A stretch of 38,238 nt of DNA from Trachelipus rathkii. Taxonomy: Eukaryota; Arthropoda; Malacostraca; Isopoda; Trachelipodidae. Positions within the stretch are counted from its first letter, which is position 1. Each line of letters begins with the position of its first letter. The stretch is from NCBI GenBank assembly GCA_015478945.1, contig JABUQX010117025.1:1-38238 (forward strand), written 5' to 3'. Below, one piece after another: positions 1-11,939 of the stretch. The position numbers and the translations under genes were made by a program. Below the pieces are notes generated by a model, which was not told where the DNA came from, searched no databases, and saw only the letters and a list, made by a program, of their open reading frames with translations.

Positions 1-1130
1 GAGTAAGTAAAAATAGAGATTTTAATAGTCTGAATAGAAGGAATGAACCTTGACTCATTTATAATATATAATCTATATATATAATATTAAATATATATAT
101 ATATATAATATAATTACTCCGATTTATCAATATCAGAATTATTACTAAAACGCGTATCACCCACCTTTAAAAAGTATTAGCATGAATTATATGACCGAAG
201 TCGTCCATTCAAAAGTAGTACTCAAAGCAGTCCATTCCTATATATATAAAGTTTAGCCTAGTAGAATCTCAACGGTCAAATGGCCTATCACTTCTCTCAA
301 ATCAGTACCCTGAGATCAGTAAGTGTAGAGTACCATGATATAATAATAAAAAACGCAAATATTAAGGGCAGGAAATTGAACAATGTTTATAATGAGTAAG
401 AAAGATATTTATAATAGAATATATAAACGATGAATATTAATATATAATATATATAATGGAGGACGAGGATGCCGTCCTACTGCATCCATAATAATGATGG
501 AAGCGTGAAATGGTATGAGTATATATATTATATATTAAAGAAAACGTAAATTGAGGGTGCAAGATGGATGAAAGTAACAAATAGGTAATTCAAATATGTA
601 GTTCAATAGTAAAATATTGAGTTGGATTATATAAAGAGTAATAGTTGTTATGAAATATAATGAGAATAATAAACAGTATGATAATGTAACAACTAAAATG
701 TTGACATAATAAAGTCATTACATGGGAAATATCAGGTAGTATATGACAGTGTGGTGTCCACAAATGGAGTTTATTCAAGTATAGACTGGGTTACTATATT
801 GTAAAATTAAACTCCTTTACAACATATAATATATAATTAAAGTTATGATTATAGTGACTCAATATTCCTTATGGACATCTAAAATTTGCAAGGTTTACTA
901 AGTTTAATATGTCAGAAATATGATGATTAATCTTACTAATTTTTATCAATAAACCTTATATAAATAGATAGGTCACACTCTTAATAAACATGTAGTAGGC
1001 AATTTGTTGGCCTAAAAGAAGATACAAAGTATAAATAGTAATACTAATAAATGTAAGTAATATCTATTGAGAGATAAACTTCTTGGGTGTGGACAGATAT
1101 AAGTGAGTACATAAAATAAATAGAATTTTT
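1..1130. other. G-skewed AT-rich DNA, no gene seen
   Basis: Plus strand is rich in G and A over C and T (541-600 has 14 G and 4 C). Short AT runs lie at 65-112. A 62-codon minus frame at 590-778 is AT-driven and hydrophobic and looks like chance. Nothing else is recognised. Confidence 0.6.
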
Positions 1131-1312
1131 TATATAATTAAGATAAAATTTATATATATAAATATATATATAATATATATAAATATATATATATAATATA
1201 TTATATTAATTATAAATATATATATTATATATATATATTATATAATTTAAATAATGTAAAATACATAATAATTTATATTTACTAAACTTATTTAAATTAA
1301 TAGGTAATAAAA

Positions 1313-1390
1313 TTAGGATTATTCCTAATTTTATCAAAAATAATAATTAAAAGTGAACAATTGGTACCTAAAAAAAAAAATCAAAATAAT
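1313..1390 (+). repeat. copy 1 of an imperfect direct repeat, 360 bp spacing
   Basis: Shares TTAGGATTATT, CTAATTTTATCAAAA, AATAATAAT and a later CCTAAAAAAA..ATCAAA with the copy at 1673. In this copy the middle reads GAACAATTGGTACC. Blocks keep order and near-equal spacing. Confidence 0.65.
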
Positions 1391-1672
1391 ATAAAAAAAT
1401 CCAATTTAAATAATTAATATATATATTATATTAATTAAATATATATATATATATAATATATATTAAATATATATATATTATATATATATTAATAATATAT
1501 ATATATATATAATATATATTAAATATATATATATATAATAATTATATATATATATAAATTTAATGTATTATTAATTATTATTAATTATTATTATTTATAA
1601 TTATAACTAAATTAATAAATTAATATATATTTTAACTAAATACTTATTATTAATTATGTAGTATGTAATAAT

Positions 1673-1746
1673 TTAGGATTATTTACTAATTTTATCAAAA
1701 TAATAATAAAAAGGCAATTTGTGCCTAAAAAAATCAAATAAAAACA
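1673..1746 (+). repeat. copy 2 of the imperfect direct repeat
   Basis: Begins TTAGGATTATTTACTAATT and continues with ATCAAAATAATAATAAAAAG, then GGCAATTTGTGCC and CCTAAAAAAATCAAA. Sequence upstream of both copies is also similar (TAATA..A preceding TTAGGATT), so the true unit may be a two-copy tandem of about 360 bp whose middle is AT satellite. Confidence 0.65.
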
Positions 1747-2119
1747 AAAAATCAAATGAATCAAATAAATCAAAAAAAATCATTGATTTTTGTAAAATTT
1801 TTTTATTTTTAAATTAAATTCATATAAGTTCTTATTTATATAATTTCTTGACTTTATTATTACTTATTTATCATGAATAAAATAGGGTAATCTTAAGGTT
1901 ATAATTTGATATTAAGTATAGTACTATTGTAGCAAGGTTAAGAAACTGGTGCAAGGATAATATGTAATATTTTTGACAAACAATTTCCATTTCAATTATT
2001 ATTATTATTGGAATCACACCAAGGAAATTTCATCAGTAAAAAACTTGAAGATGACAGATACATAACTTAAGGAGATGCAAGGATATATTCAATGTTTGCA
2101 ATTACTGTGAAAGAGGAGT

Positions 2120-2208
2120 ATGAGGCCTTCATACGAATACTCAATGAACGATGCTGCCATAACAGAAGGAGAATTCCCTTTCATTGTGCATGAAAATGGG
2201 CCAACTAG
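2120..2208 (+). pseudogene. possible lysyl hydroxylase (PLOD)-like exon fragment
   Basis: Seen: a frame from ATG 2120 carries EGEFPFIVHENGPTRFF, with HENGPTR at 2189-2209. An AG|GT junction at 2208/2209 could end an exon there, though the donor GTTTTT is weak. Known: PLOD enzymes and related collagen glycosyltransferases have 'P..IHGNGP(T/S)K..LN.L.NY' in the glycosyltransferase-like half. The match is to HxNGPT(K/R), with E in place of the invariant-looking G. An overlapping frame (2092-2193, MFAITVKEEYEAFIRILNERC...) is also open and also protein-like, so a frameshift or chance cannot be separated. Low confidence. Confidence 0.22.
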
Positions 2209-2337
2209 GTTTTTCCACATATATTATCAGTGCTTAAATTTGGATAGAAATATTATATACAGCTCCCTCACCACTTCTATATTATTATTATTAAATTATT
2301 AAATTATTATAAGCTATAAGAGCGCAACCTTTTTTTA

Positions 2338-2401
2338 CCACTAGGCAAACTAGGCAAATGTCTAGGGCGGCAGAATATGAGGGCGGCCTAGGTGGCTAGA
2401 A
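2338..2401 (+). repeat. TAGGC/GGGCGGC-rich dispersed-repeat-like element
   Basis: Seen: CACTAGGCAAACTAGGCAAA, then TCTAGGGCGGC and GGGCGGCCTAGG, in otherwise AT-rich DNA. CTAGGC and its complement GCCTAG let the segment fold on itself. The text resembles high-copy 'CTAGGGCGGC' repeats that I recall from several animal genomes, but I cannot name a family. A poly-A run follows at about 2424-2437. Confidence 0.35.
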
Positions 2402-3000
2402 CGCCGGCAGACAACAGACAGCAAAAAAAAAAAAAAACTATAATACACACACATATATATATATATAGATATATATATATATATAAATAGTAGTGTATAT
2501 TTACATTAGTATATTATAGTATATAATATTAATTACTATATATATATATACTATATATATATTATAAGTATTATATATATACTAATATATATATATTAAA
2601 TATTGTAAGGTTCTTCACCTAGTTATTACCAAATATTACAAATAAAAGTTTAAACTGCGTATATATATATTGAATGGGTGAGATTATAGTAGCTTAGAGT
2701 TACTGTGTGATAGACCAAAGAAAAAAGATACATATAGGTGTAATATATAAGTACTATGTAAATTTGAAAGTAGCTAATCAGTGTTTGGAAGTAAAATTAA
2801 ATAAATAGCTATATAATTTAATGAATGATATATACATTAAATAATAATAACATTAAATGTTGTTTACAAGAGTAAGAATTGGAAGTAAAAAGTAATAATA
2901 ATAAGAAGTAATAATAGCTATGTTAGGCCAGATATGCCAATAATTAATAGAGTATTGATGCAACATAGTTTGGGCCCGCTATTATTTAAGGAATAAGACT
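2402..3000. other. AT-rich spacer, no gene seen
   Basis: A poly-A run near 2424, an ACACAC start and TATATA runs to 2605, then G-over-C AT-rich sequence with AGTAATAATA repeats near 2880-2920. Stops in all frames. Confidence 0.55.
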
Positions 3001-4779
3001 AGATATTTAGCTAAGAGAGAGTGCATAAGTAGAGCAACAAGGATTGATTAATTCTGGGTTTGATGGTTAACTTAAGTATGACTAATGAGGGAGATTGAGT
3101 CCTACCACCAGGACAGTAGTGAAATCTTTTGGGCAGATAAGAAGATACTATTGCGAAACGATTTTTCCAGACGGAAGCGAGGATAGAGGGTGTATTCACC
3201 TAACAAAAATTTTTACAGCGTCACTCTGAAGCATCATCATTAGAGCACAACCAATAAATTCTTCATAGTAGAGCAACCAGAAAGGGAGAGTACACGCACA
3301 CTATATCGAAAGCAACAAATTAACAGGAAGAAAAGACATGCGAAGCCAGTAAGATATTAATAAATAGAACAGGCATTCTTTCAGCACTAAGAGGAGAAAC
3401 GATTAACAATATTAATTGGAAATGGGATGTTTAGATCTCACCACGAGGTTGCAGATATACTGAAGAGTATTGAGCAGAAAACGAGTATATGAGTAATAGC
3501 ACCGCTAAGCGAATTTAAGCACTGGTAAGTATTATATCCACAAATATCTACACACAAAAACTCGTGCGCAGTATCAACAGTCACTCCACTCATTATTAGA
3601 GTGTTACGAGGTAGCGTCGTATAAGGTGTGGTAACTACGAGTGAAAAAAAGTTATCCCACATCTGAGCACACTTGACCGCGCGAGTAGTACCTATATAAA
3701 AAGTAAGATATAAGCACTACAACATGACTATAGAGCGCTGAGCAAAGATAGAGGATATACACAAGAGAGAAGTTGGAGAAAGTATATAACAGTAGAAACA
3801 AATAGTTTATATAGTATCTTTATTTAGAGGCTTTATTGAGACTCGACACCTAGTCCCAAAAGCACTTGGGTGAGTATAACTGTCGAGAGAAGAGCAGGCC
3901 ACACCAGAAACAGTATGCATGGAATGGAGCCTGCAGGAAACTATGCCAGCAGCGAGTACCCTACAGCGCCGACTTGAAGCCCTTGTATATTGATGGAATG
4001 AAGTAATCACCTGAGAATAGTAGTAGAAAAAAAGTCTCAGTCACAGTCATCTAAAACTAAGAAACACTCCCAAGTTTATTCATTTATGAGGCTATAGAGC
4101 CCTTAATAGCATACACCGTTATATGTGATTAGTGAGGTTTTACCAAAACATATATTATTTTTGTTTATGTTAAGGTATAGGCAAGTTATATTAATTATTG
4201 TCAACAAGGGCTAAAAATGAGAACCGACGAAAGAGATAGGAAAGCTGAAGGTTAGTTTTAAGAAGGGATGAATTTGTGATAGTTGAGCTTTTAGAAGAAA
4301 TTAAATAATTCACAAAGGAGTCGAGTAGCTCACGACTCCACCATACCCGGAAATCTATACAGAATCAGCGATGAATAAGATATTCAGGATAAAGATTTAA
4401 ATGATCAAGAGGCTAAATTCTAGTAAGTAAAGATGGAGCAAGATTGAAAATAGAGTTGATAAGAATATGTAGTTGAGTCTAGTGTGCACCTCATTTCCAA
4501 TCACTACAGATATGAGTAAAGTGTTATGTTTATGAGACATTAGAGAATATTAGTTTGAACGAAGGGCGGGGATCAGACACTAGGAGGGCACATTCCGCTC
4601 AAAAATTCGGGATGGAAGGTAAACGCCATCTCACTCACTTGAGTCCACTACGCCTTCCTAATACGTACTAATATAAGATTTATCAGGAGTCCTATTATGC
4701 AACTCCGATCTAAATAATAGGTTATTGCTCTGCGATCCACCATAACGGACTATATAGGGTATAAACCTATAGGAACCGA
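3001..4779. other. mixed-composition spacer, no recognised gene
   Basis: Higher complexity and more G+C than the flanks. Minus-strand frames of 60-75 codons (3011-3199, 3438-3662, 3807-4010) and a plus frame of 45 codons ending at about 3977 match no family I know. TAG and TGA are frequent in the plus strand. Confidence 0.5.
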
Positions 4780-4996
4780 GCCTGAGAGGAAAAAGGAGGA
4801 GGGCGGAGGAGGAAATCCCACGAGGAGTACGGCGCTTCCCAGGGCCGGCTGTCTGGCTCTCGCCAGCTCTACGGAGGCCAAAATTTGGTTTAGAGCGCAA
4901 CCAAAGAGCATCCGGTCCGCGCGCCTTCTTCCCACGCGGTGCGAGAGAGAGAATTTGCAGGAAACAAACAACAACCGTCCAGAGGGCGTATATCAC
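4780..4996 (-). other. CpG-rich patch with a strong splice-acceptor-like pyrimidine tract
   Basis: The most CpG-rich part of the left third. On the minus strand a pyrimidine tract (about 4818-4785) made of CTCCTCCGCCCTCCTCC and TTTTTCCTCTCAG ends in CAG, an excellent acceptor; the following frame runs LGSYRFIPYIVRYGGS to a stop at 4658. The whole minus frame from 4996 is 112 codons, the longest in the window, but its low-complexity basic middle (APRGKKARGPDALW) matches nothing I know. It could be a promoter-like CpG patch, a repeat or a real terminal exon. Confidence 0.3.
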
Positions 4997-5648
4997 AGTA
5001 TGTAGACCAAGCGGAGTTTATTACTTTATGCAGATATAGATTTGTTTATGAAGCGCATATGTACTATCTATGAGAAGTCAAAAGGGGTACGAGCCATACG
5101 AAAGAACTCTATATTACACCACTAGATGATAATATACTATAAGGTTACGCGATTAACGTCCTGCCCTGTTATTAGAAATTCGTATTTGAATGAAAGGCGC
5201 GAGCGCTTATAGATACTTACAGAGCATCCAGAAAGAGTACTAAATCACTGCAATACCCGATATTTTTTCTATGTCTGTAGAGTTGATATAATTGCATTAC
5301 TGAGATATGATTAGGAGAATACAAAAAGATATAAATTATTGAGTGCCACACTTATATACACTTCTCGTCACTAGGCGAGTTTTTAACTATAAAAATAATT
5401 CGAAATTCTTGCACACTATTACTGAAATGGCACAGAAGTAAACCCAATCAACGATAAGAAAACGCCGGAAAGAAGGTATATTTATAAATGTGAAGGAATA
5501 GTATGATAAAATCGATATAAAGATGGATAGAATCGCTGCTCATTATTTAGTTAAAGTTAAATATCGTTCAAACCAAATCAATATACACAGAACATTATAG
5601 TTTTCTGTGCCAACTCATCTTTACAAAAAATTATTTATTTAAAATTGA

Positions 5649-5650
<2 letters not shown>
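4997..5650. other. mixed spacer, no gene seen
   Basis: Moderate complexity, stops in all frames, no repeat or RNA gene recognised. Confidence 0.5.

Positions 5651-5689
<39 letters not shown>
5651..5689. repeat. (TA)n microsatellite
   Basis: About 18 uninterrupted TA units between TTGAAT and CCTAATC. Confidence 0.95.
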
Positions 5690-5692
<3 letters not shown>

Positions 5693-8564
5693 AATCAGAG
5701 TGCAGATATATACACGAAAGTACCGTCATCACATTAGATCAAAACAGTCATTCCGATTATAGTTAGTTTATAGATAGATAGTGCGACGTTATGACAAAAC
5801 AATACATAAAGCTTTTATATATTCACTAATGAAATAAATGATCAGAGACCAGAGATGGAACTTAGTTATATGGTATAGATATATAGAGAAAGTAATAAAA
5901 TTATAAAGAGGATTTTATATATATAATAGGTTTATGTGGTGTAAGAGATGGATTTAAAACCCAAATAGGATATTGTGTATTTCGCATTTTACGCCATGAT
6001 GTTGGGTTGTATTATAGATGATAGATAGACTATGTTGTGTATATTATCATTATGTTAATAATATGTGTTTCAATTGAATCTATTGTCTATGATATTACTT
6101 AGTAAATATGTCCGCGGTTCAGTATCACTGTAGTTATGTGGAATGTGTTCTCTATAGAGTGTAGTGTGTTGCCAGAATAGCTCGAATTAGATTCGATACC
6201 ATTTCCTCACTGACACTTCTCTCACTCCTGCTTTGTGTATAACATTCAAAGTATGAAGAGGACCGCCTCAAACCTATCATATTTACACAGATTGTTAGGT
6301 GTTGCGCCATCAATGGTATAGCGAAATCTCTCCAAATAGAGAGAGCGATTCTCGAGTATCAAAATATAGCTTAATAGTATATATTAAACAGTCTTCGTGT
6401 AATAGTTGTATAGAATATTATCAAAAAGGCATGAAAATCTGTTCTATGTATTTAGGAAGAACCATTATAAGTACAGAACACATAGATTTATTATATGTAT
6501 AGTAATATTATAGAAGGAAGAAAAGATTTATATAAATAGCTCAACTAATAGAACATTCATAAGTTATATGGATAAGAAATTTCAGAGATTTACTTAAGAC
6601 TTTAATCATGAAGGTGTTTATGTTTACATATGGCACATACTCCACCCTTCAGAACGGATATATATTGAAATAAAGTTATAATATTTATGGATATCACATA
6701 ATTAATAACACGAGTTTAGAGGAGAAATTACTTAATAGCCATATACTGGTGATCTCTAGACAGAGAGCAAAATTGAGTCGTTAGAGTTAGATAGAGAGTA
6801 GTGGTATTTAATTTACCACGTGAGATGCAGAGTTAGATTGCAAGCTCACGGATGTTATGAGTAATAAAATAGTTCGGATTATGTAAAGATATAATACCTG
6901 TCAGCACCTGTGCATAACTGTTCATCTTCATGTACAACTACATACAGACAACCATCAAAACAAAACAACAGACAAGAAAAACGAACAAACGTGAAATCAG
7001 GTAAAAATTATTCACACTAAAACCTAAATTTACCGTAAATGTTAAAAAGTTAAATCGTTTTTACAGTAAATAAACAAGTAAATATGTATAAATAATATAT
7101 ATGAAAATCATAAAGTTTAAAAAATATAAAACATAACTAACTATTTATAGCTCTTTTACTAAAAACCCCATATATATATATAGTTATATATCAATATATA
7201 CATAACACGAATATAAAAAAAAAAAGTAATGATAAAAATATAAGTAAAATTTATTTAAACATTAAAACCTAAATTTAAATAAGGAAATTAAGGGTACCAA
7301 ATATATATAATAAATCTAAATTCAAATATTAAACACTGTGAAAACGAATTTACGTGGGATGTCAGCATGACATTTAATATCACCTCAAAGAAACATCAAG
7401 GTTAAAAATATATCTATATATATATTATATATAATATAATGTAATATGAAACAGGTTTATTTCTAGGAAATCTTATATCTTAAAAGATAAATATAAGACG
7501 TAATAATGATTTTCCCCATAATACCTACTATTTATTTTTTATTAATTTACTTAATCAGTAACAGATATATATATAACCGTTTCTTAAGATAAGGGTATAT
7601 CTCAATCATATCTGTGAATTGAAACATAAGTGACATAACAGCATTCAATAAAAATATATAATAACATTCATTATGATAAATATATAAACTAAGGGTATTT
7701 TGCACCTCCATTTCGATATGAATAGACAATTTAAGGCTCTTAAGCTTGATACTAATATTATTCGTCCCAAAATCCCATCCGTACGATGTACCAAAAGAAA
7801 AATCTAGTATTTAATATAAGCTACCATATATACACTTATATGGAATCCGCTCAGTATAACTATAATACCTGGTCAGGCTTACTTAGAGAGTTATTTAAGC
7901 ATATCACCTAATCTTATTTCCTACAAGTATATATTATGACTTCAAGATTTATGTCTTGTGTTAATGCTCATTACAGTATTAGAATATAGCGCTACTCGTA
8001 TCATTCATGACTCCATAAGATACGATGTCACATACGCCTGCCTATATGTTATATATATACTTATCGTAAGCTGCTTATAAATCAGCTGATGTTGTTAGGT
8101 TAATTAGTAATAATAATTTGTTATGCATAACGTGCAAAACGGACCTGAACGTATGTTGGAACCATCCTAACAATTATAAATTGATTAGGATATATCTTAA
8201 GCAACAGATAGGTTTTACTCTTTTAGCTAACAAGGTCGAGATATACCTTATATCCCAATATACCGCTGAGAAATATATCGGTTATACCATAAAAGAGAGC
8301 AAATGTCACCATGTTACACAAATATTATATAATATGTATATATATAAGGGACCACCTCATACAATCTCACTTCACAAATACTTTTCCGTGAGATACCTTC
8401 ACAAACTATAAGTTTCAGAATTATCTAGAACGGACAGTGAGGAGGATTACTTGGAGTCCTCTCTTCACAAAGTAACTTTAACACCCATCTCTTTATAACA
8501 ATAATAATAGTTCAATTAAACAGATTGATAAGGATAATTGTATGGTGCAGCTTTAAAAACCCAT
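5690..8564. other. AT-rich mixed spacer, no recognised gene
   Basis: Frames are short and AT-driven. The longest is 97 codons on the plus strand at 8118-8411 (TTG start), discussed as a finding. A 15-nt palindrome ATGTCA-gca-TGACAT lies at 7359-7373. Nothing else is supported. Confidence 0.5.
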
Positions 8565-9110
8565 TATCATTAATTATTAATTTAATTATATTAAATAATT
8601 ATTATTTTATTTATATATATTATTATTTATTATATTTTATTTTTATTAATTATTATATAATTATTTATATATTATTATTATATTATTAATTTATATATAT
8701 TTAAATTATTAATTTAATAATTATTAATAATTATTATTATTATTATTATTAAGTCATTGTTTGATGTTATTTATGTATTATTTAATTTATTTATTATTAT
8801 TATTATTATTAAATTATATATATTTATTATAATTATTTATAATTATTAATTAATTATTATTATTATATTTAATTATTAATTATTATTATTATTAAAGTAT
8901 TATTAATATTATTAAATATTATTTAATTATTATTTATAATATTATTTAAATTTTATATAATTAATTTAAATATATATATAATTTAATTATTATTATTATT
9001 TATTATTATTATATATTATTATTATATTATTATATTTATTAAATTATTATTATTATATTATTATATTATTATTTAATTATTTATATATATAATTATTATT
9101 ATTATTGATT
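8565..9110. repeat. ATT-rich low-complexity block, left arm of the first composite domain
   Basis: Nearly pure A+T made of TTA/ATT trinucleotides (for example TTATTATTATTATTA near 8745 and 8797) with short TATATA inserts. No gene. Confidence 0.85.
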
Positions 9111-9386
9111 AGATTATATATTAATTTAATTCAATATCAATCATCATCATTACATCATCTAATCTAATTAACATCATCATCATCAATCTATCATCATCAA
9201 TAATATACATATACATCATCAATAACATAACTCTATACATCATCATGCATCATCATCATCTAACTCATCAATCATTCTAATTAACATCTAATTGCTTACA
9301 TGCATAGCGAGATCTATTTCATCTCTATTTTATCTATCAATCATCATCAGTCGATTGAACAGATTCAGTAGCGACTCTGCCACTCA

Positions 9387-9420
<34 letters not shown>

Positions 9421-11690
9421 GCATCCAATAGCAAGCATCATTCGACTAACCTTGAATGGACTGTAAATCATCATCATCATCATCATCCACACCATCATCA
9501 AATCAATAAAGAAATCATCGGACCATGCCAGATACTCAATACATAGCTTAATGTTTTTCGAATACAATCAATGCAATTCATTGAGTATTTGAGCTAGATA
9601 CATTGATCCATCATACTTCATCATCATTTAAGCGAGGTCTAATACTATGCAATTATCTTCAATTTAATTCGATCCCCATTCTATTCAGCACTAATTAATT
9701 GAGGCTCACTTGCTAATTCACTAACATTTCTCTTATCCACTTCATAATTACATCATCATCGATCACTTCAGTACATCAGTAACATACTATTCTTAGTACA
9801 AATCTCGAGTCATACTCATCATATCGTATTCAATACAAATACAAATGCCTAGTAGCACTTACCTCTATTTCGATTAATACTTATCATCACGAAAACTATG
9901 GACATATTCAAATCATTCATTTGACATAACCAACTAAAAACATACATAATAACATACTTATTCAATATACATAATCAATCACATCAATTCCATTTACATA
10001 CATCATTATCATCATACGAATAGCTATTCATACTATTATACATATCACATCTTAGCGCCACACACCATATCATTCAATAACATCATACACATTAATATTA
10101 AGATTAATTAAAGTATTTATATTTATGGATGTACAAGTTAGTGATATATTGCAATGCTGAAGTATATATGTTATTAACTCTTAAAGTACAGTTTTAACTA
10201 TTAATAATGATTATTATTTCTTAATCATTTATAATTAATTTAATATTTTAATTTAAGTTACATTATGTATTATTTATTGGAGAGAGTATTGGTATGTTAT
10301 AGCATCTAAAAAATAAGTTTATATATGTATAGTTTGATCTTTTCATGTTTTTATTATCTTGAATTTGTCTATTGGATATGTAATAAATTAATTATATATT
10401 ATTCTCGAATGTATATACTTTGGGAACTTATAATATTAAAATGATAAATATTATTAATATTATTTATATGAATTAATACTCAATATATCAATTCGTATAA
10501 AAAGATATATATCTTATATATCAAAGTATTATTAATCTATATTATTATTAGTATACACTCAGGTATCACCTATGAGTGTCTCGGCTTCTACTAAAATTGA
10601 ACTCCTCGCCAAAATCTATACTTCTTCCTTCAACAATCTCAAACACATTTATTCTATTATAAATAACTTTTTTCTAATATTTCTGCCCTAACTGAGCTTA
10701 ATACTTAATAACTGAATAAATATAAAATATTGCTCCATCCCCTATATTTTTCCTTATAATTAATTAGTATTAGATAATTAATTTAGATATATTAATTTAT
10801 CTTGATAAATTATGATAATCAGCTTTATTTACCATTGACAATTTGCACAGATCAAAGATGCATCAATGCTAATCACAACCAACAATATATACAATCATAC
10901 CATTAAGCGAATACACATTCAATACCCATCCATCTATGTCATTTCATAGATTGATCCTCATCAATTCAATTCAATTTATATGCACACATTTTCGAATTCC
11001 CAGTACATGTGAATCACCAAGTCTGCTGGCACTCACTACATTGCAAACTCTTCATTGATCGACACACTAAACCCTCATCTGATATCAATTCCCTTTGATG
11101 ACAACGAACATGCCATACTTTCCTAGCGTCCCTTATATAGCGCGATAAAATCTCCTACTAACCTCACCATCTCGAACTAAAGTAAATACATCAAAAACTA
11201 ATATTGAACATATCTAATCATTACCATCCTAATATCATCACTACTCATTCAGAGAGAATTCAACAATGAGCGACGTAATCATCATGTCAATATCATAATA
11301 ACTTAATCAAAATCCATTGCATCAAATACGAATTCACTACTCATAACAGCGTTATCTAAGTCATATACTATTAAACATCAAATACATGCATCATCGTGAT
11401 CTAGACAATGGCACCTGACAATGTTCAGATCATCATCATGTAACACAATATTTACAATTCATATTCAAATTACATTACCTATCAATTAACAATAAATTCA
11501 CTTTATTACTATATCTCTATCAAATAACTAATTTATATTTTAACAAATACAATACACTCATTTAGTGGAAATCTACAATCATCAATCACTATTATCATAA
11601 TCAATCATCATCATCATCATCAATCATCATCCACCCACAATCATCATCACAATCATCATCATCAATCATCATCAATCATCAAATCAAATT
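9111..11690. repeat. ATC/TCA-rich cryptically simple block
   Basis: TCATCA repeats occur throughout: a perfect (TCA)11 at 9388-9420, (ATC)n at about 9467-9488, and dense ATCATC again at 11578-11690. In between is C-over-G sequence rich in CAT, ATC and TCA. A frame at 9292-9546 encodes serine and histidine runs simply because it reads TCA and CAT repeats; I do not call it a gene. The stretch 10100-10560 is more AT-rich. No gene. Confidence 0.8.
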
Positions 11691-11870
11691 ATTATTATTT
11701 ATTATATTAATTATTATTATTATCTATTAATTATTATTATTAATTAATTATTAAATTATTAATTATTATTAATTATTTATTATTATTATTATTAATATCT
11801 ATTATTATTAAATTATTATATATTATTATTATTATAAATTATTATTATTATTATATATTAAAATTTGTAG
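11691..11870. repeat. ATT-rich block, right arm of the first composite domain
   Basis: TTATTATTA and ATTAATTA repeats, the same type as 8565-9110, begin at once after the last ATCATC run. No gene. Confidence 0.8.
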
Positions 11871-11939
11871 AAAAATATAAGATTGAACGTATTTAATTTT
11901 TTCCCTATAAAAGTCCTGTTCCATTTGATGTTAAATAAA

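Larger units (their letters stand above)
1131..1860. repeat. AT satellite with TATATA and TTATTA runs
   Basis: Almost pure A+T: TATATAA-type runs at 1150-1245 and 1420-1555, then TTATTAATTA. It contains the 360-bp-spaced repeat pair. No gene. Confidence 0.8.

Noticed and set aside
3459..3485. CTGAAGAG...GCAGAAAACG as a hammerhead variant
   Set aside because: No stem II can form between the core halves.
5560..5580. CGTTCAAACC as a tRNA B box
   Set aside because: No A box at the right distance and no cloverleaf arms can be formed.
9292..9546. 84-codon frame with serine and histidine runs
   Set aside because: It reads (TCA)11 and CAT repeats in one phase. The frame has no flanking domain and follows entirely from the microsatellite.
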